Source of the DNA: BPGL01 sp035463115
GTDB taxonomy: Bacteria; Actinomycetota; UBA4738; HRBIN12
Length of the DNA: 9,537 nucleotides
Direction: 5' to 3'
Assembly (NCBI GenBank): GCA_035463115.1
Contig: DATHTO010000055.1
Location: 1 to 9,537, forward strand
Shown here in pieces: positions 5,091 through 9,537 of this stretch. How positions within the stretch are numbered: the stretch's first letter is position 1; each line of letters starts with the position of its first letter. The position numbers were made by a program, and so were the translations under genes. The notes under the pieces were generated by a model. It was not told the origin of the DNA and searched no databases. It was given only the letters and a program-made list of their open reading frames with translations.

Positions 5091-5543
5091 CTAGCAGGCG
5101 GCCGGCTCGGCCTGATCGATCCTCGTCACGCCGCTGGCCGGGATCCGGAACAACGCCGCGCCGAACACGAGCGGGGTGTCGCCGTCGTTCCGGGCCATGT
5201 GGACGACCGACGGGATCTCGACGAAGCCCTCTCCGGGCCCGTACGTCCGTGTGCGGCACTCGCCGCGCACGGCGCGGGTGATCGTGAGCTCGCCCGAATG
5301 GATCGCCACGACGGCCTTGCCCGGATGGCTGTGCCAGCCCGTCGTTCCTCCGGGTTCGATCGTGTACCGAGCGATCACGACGCCCTCTCCGTCGTTCTGC
5401 GGCACCTTGAAGTCGCGCGCGATCGTGCCGACGCCGATCGGCTCGACCGATACGCCTGAGCTCAGCGTGGCCGCCGCGACCCCGACGAGCGTCATCAGTG
5501 AGACGACGATCAGTGCGGTGCCGATGGTCTTGTGCCGTCGCAT
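5091..5543 (-). CDS. Secreted or membrane-anchored cupin-domain protein
   Basis: This is a 150-residue protein. Residues 1-26 (MRRHKTIGTALIVVSLMTLV and on) form a signal peptide or membrane anchor, so the domain acts outside the cytoplasm. A single cupin barrel follows. Motif 1 is EPGGTTGWHSHPGKAVVAIHSGEL, with His71 and His73 as metal ligands and the usual glutamate absent. Motif 2 is GEGFVEIPSVVHMARNDG, with His115 as third ligand. This HSHPG type is common in small uncharacterised bacterial cupins, and the reaction, if any, cannot be read from the sequence. Cys96 and the C-terminal Cys150 could form a disulfide. The ATG at 5543 is preceded by GGAGGGAGAA. The gene is separated from the ScyD/ScyE gene by 92 bases containing a strong hairpin, so the two are probably separate transcripts. 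Confidence 0.88.
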   Translation of the reverse strand: MRRHKTIGTALIVVSLMTLVGVAAATLSSGVSVEPIGVGTIARDFKVPQNDGEGVVIARYTIEPGGTTGWHSHPGKAVVAIHSGELTITRAVRGECRTRTYGPGEGFVEIPSVVHMARNDGDTPLVFGAALFRIPASGVTRIDQAEPAAC

Positions 5544-5619
5544 CCGTTCTCCCTCCGGTTGGGACGCCTCGGGCCGAACGTCCGCGGTCGTTCCGTGATG
5601 GACCTGCCGTGCCGCGCTG

Positions 5620-5636
5620 GATCGTCGAGAACGATC
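5620..5636. promoter_or_regulatory. Inverted repeat, possible operator of the cupin gene
   Basis: Perfect 6-bp half-sites GATCGT and ACGATC are separated by five bases, lying 77-93 bases upstream of the cupin start. The symmetry and position suit a dimeric regulator, but a dyad this short can arise by chance and no promoter was recognised beside it. Confidence 0.3.
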
Positions 5637-5650
5637 ACCCCCGTGCTCCT

Positions 5651-5670
5651 CACGCTCTTCCACGCTCTTC
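5651..5670. repeat. Tandem 10-bp direct repeat
   Basis: CACGCTCTTC occurs twice back to back. It may be a simple duplication or a pair of binding sites on the same helix face upstream of the cupin gene. Confidence 0.6.
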
Positions 5671-5836
5671 CGGCGTCACCCATGTCCGATGCCACGGGCG
5701 TGCTCCGCGCTTAGGGAGATGCCCAGATCCGCACAGGCATCCGCGAACCGAGCGGCCGGGATGGCGCGACGTTGGATGCGGCGAGGTTTGTGGGGACGAA
5801 CCCGGCTCCCCGGCGCTGTCGGCGGTACCCGACGCG

Positions 5837-6046
5837 TCAGTGCCGGTTCGGCCGCTCGATCGGCTCGACCTGGACCGATCGGGTCGTGCGCCCGCTGAAG
5901 CCATCGACGCTGTTCAACGCCCACAGTCCGAGGGTGAAGACGACGGGCAGGACGATGGTGACGACGAGGATCGCGAGGATCCAGCCCGCGTAGCGCCGGA
6001 TCGCGCGGATGTCCTCGGCGATCCGACCGTCCGTGTCGGTGTCCAT
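5837..6046 (-). CDS. Small single-pass membrane protein of unknown function
   Basis: The protein is 69 residues: an acidic N-terminus (MDTDTDGRIAEDIRAIRRYAG), one hydrophobic helix (about 22-45, WILAILVVTIVLPVVFTLGLW), and a short charged tail. This composition, unlike the arginine-rich shadow frames nearby, supports a real gene. The family is not recognised; small proteins of this build are common in actinobacteria. There is no Shine-Dalgarno before the ATG at 6046. A TTGACT box (6083-6078) with an 18-bp spacer to TCCCGT (6059-6054) would start RNA close to the ATG, so the mRNA may be leaderless. It is divergent from the MMPL transporter, with 170 bases between the two starts, and the two may share control. 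It could be an accessory subunit, but nothing in the sequence shows that. Confidence 0.65.
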   Translation of the reverse strand: MDTDTDGRIAEDIRAIRRYAGWILAILVVTIVLPVVFTLGLWALNSVDGFSGRTTRSVQVEPIERPNRH

Positions 6047-6053
6047 GCACCGG

Positions 6054-6083
6054 ACGGGAACACGGCGGATGTGATGGAGTCAA
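6054..6083 (-). promoter_or_regulatory. Candidate leaderless promoter of the 69-residue membrane protein
   Basis: On the minus strand, TTGACT (6083-6078) matches the -35 consensus at five of six positions. TCCCGT (6059-6054), a poor -10 matching only at the outer T residues, follows after 18 bp and lies 7 bases before the ATG. The absence of a ribosome-binding site agrees with a leaderless start. Confidence 0.3.
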
Positions 6084-6142
6084 ACCGTCGGAGCGCGGCG
6101 ATCGGAGGGCCCGCACGGTCGCCGCGGCGGACACGGAACGGC

Positions 6143-6173
6143 CGAACGTTCGTCGGACGGTATCCGGTAGGGT
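6143..6173 (+). promoter_or_regulatory. Candidate MMPL promoter with a palindrome in the -35 region
   Basis: TAGGGT (6168-6173) fits the actinobacterial -10 pattern TANNNT and lies 43 bases before the MMPL ATG. The perfect 10-bp palindrome CGAACGTTCG (6143-6152) covers the position of the -35 box, where a dimeric repressor such as a TetR-type protein could bind. No regulator gene of that type is in the window. Confidence 0.35.
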
Positions 6174-6216
6174 GAGCCGCCGCTCACACCTGCCGTTCAC
6201 ACCTCGAGGAGCTCCC

Positions 6217-8529
6217 ATGTTCGCGTCGCTCGGCCGCTGGTGTTTCCGCAACCGGGGGAAGGTGGTCCTCCTCTGGGTGGCGACGTTGATCGTGGCCGGA
6301 GGCATCAGCGGCGTGATCGGCACCGCGTACAGCTCGGAGTTCTCGCTGCCCGACGTGGAGAGCCGCCGGGGCTTCGACATCCTCGACGAGCACTTCGCCG
6401 GTTCCGGGGCAGGCGGCGAAGGCGGAACGATCGTCTTCCGTGCCGAGCAAGGCGTCACCGATCCCGAGGTGCGAGCGGCGATGACGGCCTACTTCGAGGA
6501 GGTCGGCCGGATCGAGGGTCTCACGCTCACCAGCCCGTACAGCCCCGAAGGCGAACAGCAGATCGCGGCGCAGGGTCCGGAAGCCGGGAAGATCGCCTAC
6601 GCACAGATCGGCCTGCCTCGGGACATCACGCTCGAAGAGGCGACCGTCGTCGGCGCCGAGATCCGCGAGCTGATGCCGGCCGTCCCAGGGGTCCAGATCG
6701 AGATCGGCGGAGCGCTGCTCGCCGAGTTCGAGGTCCCCAGCTCGGAGCTCCTCGGTCTGGCGTTCGCGATCATCGTGCTGATCCTCGCGTTCGGGTCGGT
6801 GCTCGCGATGGGTCTGCCGATCGGCATCGCGCTCGCCGGCATCGGCGTCGGAACGATCCTCGCGGGGCTGCTGAGCAACGTCCTGTCGATCCCCGACTTC
6901 GCCACGACGATCGCCCTGATGCTCGGCCTCGGCGTCGGCATCGACTACGCGCTGTTCATCGTGACCCGCTACCGGGAGAACGTGCACAAGGGAGCCTCGG
7001 TCGAGGATGCGACGGTGGTCGCGATCGACACCGCCGGTCGCGCCGTCGCCTTCGCTGGCACGACCGTCGTCATCTCGCTGCTCGGCATGGTGCTGATGGG
7101 GCTCGCGTTCGTCACCGGGCTCGCCGCCGCCGCGGCGACCGTCGTCGCCGTGACGGCGGTGTCCTCGCTCACCCTGCTTCCTGCGCTCGTCGGCTTCGCC
7201 GCCGAGCGCGTCGAGGTGACCCGGTGGAGGGGACTGATCGCGGCGCTGCTGGTCGCGGTCGGCCTCGCCGGCGTGGCCCTGACGATCCAGCCGATCGCCA
7301 TCGTCGGGCTGTCGTTGGCCGCCGTGGTGCTCGTGGCGAGCTTCGCCCTCGCGCCGCTCCGCCAGGAGGTTCCCCGCCGAGCGCCGAAGCCGCTCCGCGA
7401 GACGGTCCCGTACCGATGGAGCCGGCTGATCCAGCGACGCCCGTGGATCTCGGCGATCACCGGCGCCCTGTTCCTGATCGTGCTCGCCCTCCCGTTTTTC
7501 AGCCAGCGCCTCGCGTTCTCCGACGAGGGCAATTACCCCGAGGGGACGACGACCCGCAAGGCCTACGACCTGCTCGCCGCCGGGTTCGGGCCGGGCTTCA
7601 ACGGCCCGCTACTGCACAGCACCGAGGTCCCCGCGGGGACCGACCCGGCGAGCCTCGAAGCCGTGACCGGCGCTCTCGCGGGCGATCCCGGCGTCGCCTT
7701 CGTGACGCCGGTCGTTCCGAACGACCCCGAGCGGCCGACCGCGGCGCTGTGGCGACTGTTCCCGACGACCGCGCCGCAGGACGAGGCGACGACCGATCTC
7801 GTGTATCGCTTGCGTGACGAGGTGATCCCCGCTGCGGAGCAGGGGACGGGCCTCGACGTCGCCGTGTCCGGCGGCGTGGCGGCGGCGATCGACTTCTCCG
7901 AGTACCTCACCGCCCGGCTGCCGCTCTTCATCGGTGTCGTGCTCGGGCTGTCGTTCCTGTTGCTGATGCTGGTGTTCCGGTCGTTGTTGGTGCCACTGAA
8001 GGCGGTCGTGATGAACCTGCTCTCGATCGGCGCAGCGTTCGGTGTGGTCACCGCCATCTTCCAATGGGGCTGGTTCGGGAGCCTCCTCAACATCGAGTCG
8101 GCGCCGATCGAGCCGTTCGTCCCGATGATGATGTTCGCGATCCTGTTCGGCCTCTCGATGGACTACGAGGTGTTCCTGCTGTCCCGCATCCGCGAGGAGT
8201 ACCTGCGCACGGGCGACAGCAGGGTCTCGGTCGCCGACGGGCTCGCGGCGACGGCACGCGTGATCACGGCGGCGGCCGCGATCATGGTCGTCGTGTTCGG
8301 AAGCTTCATCGGCGAGAGCGACCGCATCATCAAGCTGTTCGGCGTCGGTCTCGCGAGCGCCGTGTTCCTCGACGCCACGATCGTTCGCATGCTGCTCGTC
8401 CCGGCCACGATGGAACTGCTCGGCGATTCGAACTGGTGGCTGCCCTCGTGGCTGAACCGGGCTCTGCCTCGGGTGGCCGTCGAAGGGCACGATCTCGAGC
8501 CGCCCGTTCCGGAGCTCGAGACGGTCTGA
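6217..8529 (+). CDS. MMPL family transporter (RND superfamily)
   Basis: This 770-residue inner-membrane protein has the duplicated RND/MMPL layout: one N-terminal helix (about 14-36), an extracytoplasmic domain (about 40-180), a block of five helices (about 180-330), a second half with a lead helix after the PYRWSRLIQRRPW stretch, a second extracytoplasmic domain, and five final helices. The Asp-Tyr pairs of the proton relay are present in both halves: D243-Y244 in GLGVGIDYALFIVTRYRE and D649-Y650 in FGLSMDYEVFLLSRIREEY. Relatives export lipids, siderophores or other hydrophobic compounds using proton force; the substrate here is unknown. The ATG at 6217 is chosen for its GAGGAG ribosome-binding site and family start (MFASLGRWCFRNRGKVV); an in-frame GTG at 6172 lies inside the candidate -10 element. 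No periplasmic adaptor or outer-membrane gene accompanies it. A hairpin at 8544-8576 follows. Confidence 0.95.
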   Translation: MFASLGRWCFRNRGKVVLLWVATLIVAGGISGVIGTAYSSEFSLPDVESRRGFDILDEHFAGSGAGGEGGTIVFRAEQGVTDPEVRAAMTAYFEEVGRIEGLTLTSPYSPEGEQQIAAQGPEAGKIAYAQIGLPRDITLEEATVVGAEIRELMPAVPGVQIEIGGALLAEFEVPSSELLGLAFAIIVLILAFGSVLAMGLPIGIALAGIGVGTILAGLLSNVLSIPDFATTIALMLGLGVGIDYALFIVTRYRENVHKGASVEDATVVAIDTAGRAVAFAGTTVVISLLGMVLMGLAFVTGLAAAAATVVAVTAVSSLTLLPALVGFAAERVEVTRWRGLIAALLVAVGLAGVALTIQPIAIVGLSLAAVVLVASFALAPLRQEVPRRAPKPLRETVPYRWSRLIQRRPWISAITGALFLIVLALPFFSQRLAFSDEGNYPEGTTTRKAYDLLAAGFGPGFNGPLLHSTEVPAGTDPASLEAVTGALAGDPGVAFVTPVVPNDPERPTAALWRLFPTTAPQDEATTDLVYRLRDEVIPAAEQGTGLDVAVSGGVAAAIDFSEYLTARLPLFIGVVLGLSFLLLMLVFRSLLVPLKAVVMNLLSIGAAFGVVTAIFQWGWFGSLLNIESAPIEPFVPMMMFAILFGLSMDYEVFLLSRIREEYLRTGDSRVSVADGLAATARVITAAAAIMVVVFGSFIGESDRIIKLFGVGLASAVFLDATIVRMLLVPATMELLGDSNWWLPSWLNRALPRVAVEGHDLEPPVPELETV

Positions 8530-8543
8530 CCGAAGGGCCGCCG

Positions 8544-8576
8544 ACCGGCCCAGCGGGGGGCTCCCGGCTGGCCGGT
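8544..8576 (+). terminator. Stem-loop downstream of the MMPL gene
   Basis: ACCGGCC (8544-8550) pairs with GGCCGGT (8570-8576), and AGC (8552-8554) with GCT (8567-8569) across a one-base bulge, leaving a 12-base G-rich loop. It starts 15 bases after the MMPL stop. No U-tract follows. Confidence 0.45.
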
Positions 8577-8628
8577 ACGACCTCGCGCGATGCCCATGGC
8601 GCCACCCCACGTCCGGCGCGGGAATGGC

Positions 8629-8724
8629 GAGAGCCCTCCCGGGGACCCGTGTCTTCAGGCTGAGCGCCCGAGGATCGCGGCGGAAGCGCCTCGGACCAGT
8701 TCGGGGAAGGCCGGGAAGGCTCTC
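8629..8724. other. Possible structured RNA element (imperfect 14-bp stem enclosing a nested hairpin)
   Basis: GAGAGCC (8629-8635) pairs with GGCTCTC (8718-8724). After one mismatch, TCCCGG (8637-8642) pairs with CCGGGA (8711-8716), giving 13 paired positions of 14. Inside, CCGAGG (8668-8673) pairs with CCTCGG (8689-8694), and CGC/GCG pairs within that around a GGCGGAA loop. The sequence does not match a riboswitch I know. In GC-rich DNA such pairing can occur by chance, so this is only a candidate. Confidence 0.25.
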
Positions 8725-8839
8725 TGGTGCCGCACGGTACCCCTTCGGCTGCGGGTCGCGCTATCGGACGAAAGGATGATGTGGACCGGTCCGCCGTTGG
8801 GGTCGATCCCGGCCCTCGAGCAGCCCCGAACGTCACCGC

Positions 8840-8868
8840 CCGCGAACGCGGGTCTTGTCGCTCTTCTT
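8840..8868 (+). terminator. Weak terminator-like hairpin with T-rich tail
   Basis: CCCGC-GAAC-GCGGG (8839-8852) forms a five-base-pair stem with a tetraloop, followed on the plus strand by a T-rich run (TCTTGTCGCTCTTCTT). It is the only hairpin in the window with a T-rich tail. It could end a plus-strand transcript from this otherwise unassigned region. Confidence 0.35.
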
Positions 8869-9044
8869 CACCGCACGCCCTTGCGCGGTGCTGCGGTGAG
8901 CACGTACGGTCGTCAGGTCGAACCGCTGGGGCCCTCGGGTCTCGGCGGTTCGGCGTATGTGGGGGCCGCAAGCGTTCGCCCATCGAAGGGACGCCGGTTC
9001 CTCCTGCGAGAGGCAGGCATCGTGCGAGCCGGCCACGCGAGGCG

Positions 9045-9437
9045 CTACGGCGGGTGCGGCGCTTCCCCGGTGTCGAACTCGAACACCTGACGGATCTCCA
9101 TCTCGCCTTCGGCGCCGTAGTCGCCCGGATAGATCCGGGCGAGCGCCTCGAACGGCGCTCGGCTCCCCCATCGGATGGCATCGTCCATCGACCCCACCTG
9201 GAGGATCCAGTAACCCGCGACCGCATCCTTCTCGCCGAACGGCCCGTCGACGACGGTGCGCTCTCCCCGCGAGAACCTCACCCGCTTACCTTCGTCGCTC
9301 GGGTGGAGCCCGGCGAGGTCGACGAGCACCCCGGCTCCTTCGAGCTCCTCGTTGTACCGCGCCATCGCGGCGAGCAACTCGTCGCCCGGGCGGGCGCCCG
9401 GTTCCGGATCACCTTTGATCATCAACATCACTCGCAT
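9045..9437 (-). CDS. YCII (DGPF) family protein
   Basis: The protein is 130 residues with the family outline: MRVMLMIKGD beta strand, a helix with MARYNEELEGAGVLVDLAGLHPS, RVRFSRGERTVVDGPFGEKDAVAGYWILQVGSMDDAIRWGSRAP, and a C-terminal strand MEIRQVFEFD. The DGPF motif is at 64-67. YCII-related domains adopt a ferredoxin-like fold; most members have no known reaction, although they often sit near ECF sigma factors, none of which is visible here. The ATG at 9437 is chosen because AAGGAG lies 7 bases upstream and homologues begin at this point. An in-frame ATG at 9500 overlaps the previous gene's stop (TGATG) and would add 21 residues without family resemblance. Confidence 0.93.
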   Translation of the reverse strand: MRVMLMIKGDPEPGARPGDELLAAMARYNEELEGAGVLVDLAGLHPSDEGKRVRFSRGERTVVDGPFGEKDAVAGYWILQVGSMDDAIRWGSRAPFEALARIYPGDYGAEGEMEIRQVFEFDTGEAPHPP

Positions 9438-9499
9438 GCCGGGTCTCCTTCGTTCGGTCCGAGTGCCGTCGTGGCGAGCGTCTTCCATCGGCGGTGGCA

Positions 9500-9537
9500 T
9501 CAGACGATCAGCGCGATGCCCATGGCGAGCAGCCAGA
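9500..9537 (-). CDS. C-terminal end of a membrane protein (cut by window edge)
   Basis: Only the last codons are present, reading WLLAMGIALIV and then TGA (9502-9500). The hydrophobic tail suggests the end of a final membrane helix, but family assignment is impossible from 11 residues. It is on the same strand as the YCII gene and 62 bases upstream of the YCII start, so the two may be co-transcribed. Confidence 0.4.
   Translation of the reverse strand, partial: WLLAMGIALIV

Larger units (their letters stand above)
5544..5836. other. Intergenic region upstream of the cupin gene, with dyad and tandem repeat
   Basis: No gene is supported here. It contains the upstream region of the cupin gene, including a dyad GATCGT-CGAGA-ACGATC (5620-5636), an exact tandem copy of CACGCTCTTC (5651-5660 and 5661-5670), and near 5792-5811 a weak stem (GGGGA/TCCCC) downstream of the 69-residue membrane protein. 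Open frames crossing the region have no protein-like composition. Confidence 0.5.
8530..9044. other. About 515 bases without a supported gene, between convergent genes
   Basis: The region lies between the stops of the MMPL and YCII genes. Open frames exist on both strands but none has protein-like composition or a family signature. It holds a stem-loop after the MMPL gene (8544-8576), a long paired structure (8629-8724), a GC hairpin followed by a T-rich stretch (8840-8868), and another inverted repeat CACCGCA/TGCGGTG (8869-8875 and 8892-8898). No tRNA, tmRNA or SRP RNA signature was found. The length is more than convergent genes need, so a non-coding RNA or decayed gene is possible. Confidence 0.5.

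Noticed and set aside
6184..6987. Long minus-strand open frames under the MMPL gene
   Set aside because: They are antisense shadows of a clearly identified transporter and have charged, repetitive composition with no family features.
8629..8760. A cobalamin or other known riboswitch, or a tRNA
   Set aside because: No B12-box, TPP, FMN or SAM core sequence and no GGTTCGA T-arm could be found. The region lies downstream of genes, not in front of a start codon.
8590..9090. A 166-codon plus-strand protein in the gap after the MMPL gene
   Set aside because: There is no ribosome-binding site, no family resemblance and no coherent secondary-structure pattern. It also runs antisense into the YCII gene.
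1..9537. CRISPR array, insertion sequence, prophage or toxin-antitoxin system
   Set aside because: There are no regularly spaced repeats with unique spacers, no transposase or integrase, and no recognisable toxin-antitoxin pair.

Overview
This window is high-GC DNA from what looks like an actinobacterium (Actinomycetota). The evidence is a SARP/BTAD transcriptional regulator, GTG starts, several genes without a Shine-Dalgarno sequence (candidate leaderless mRNAs), hairpins without U-tracts, and families common in that phylum: ScyD/ScyE, DUF4386, MMPL and YCII. The lineage is inferred from gene content. No rRNA, tRNA, CRISPR array, transposase or phage gene is visible, so this reads as chromosomal sequence from an environmental, possibly uncultured, organism.

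Layout. Bases 1-2704 form a minus-strand block, read right to left: a SARP regulator (2704-1946), a DUF4386 membrane protein (1804-1061), a heliorhodopsin (928-146), and the first 30 codons of a probable DUF2254 membrane protein (92-1). A divergent plus-strand pair starts at 2784. It consists of a 77-residue protein of unknown function translationally coupled (GTGA overlap) to a thioredoxin-reductase-like flavoprotein with a CPFC motif (3014-3970). A minus-strand block follows: a ScyD/ScyE-family secreted beta-propeller (4998-3967), a secreted cupin (5543-5091), and a 69-residue membrane protein (6046-5837). A divergent MMPL transporter runs 6217-8529. After about 515 non-coding bases come a YCII-family protein (9437-9045) and the last codons of a further minus-strand gene (9537-9500).

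Main observation. The SARP gene is bracketed by two nearly identical arrays of three heptamers repeated every 11 bp, each followed after exactly 8 bp by a -10-like hexamer. One array faces the small-protein/flavoprotein pair and the other faces the DUF4386 gene. This is the geometry known for SARP/AfsR binding sites, so the SARP probably activates both flanking units. The result is a compact candidate regulon of one regulator, one membrane protein, one small protein and one dithiol flavoprotein, located directly upstream of a heliorhodopsin. The heliorhodopsin itself shows no matching operator, so any link between light sensing and this redox unit is an inference from proximity.

The other genes (ScyD/ScyE, cupin, MMPL, YCII) suggest cell-envelope and extracytoplasmic functions, but nothing ties them to one pathway.
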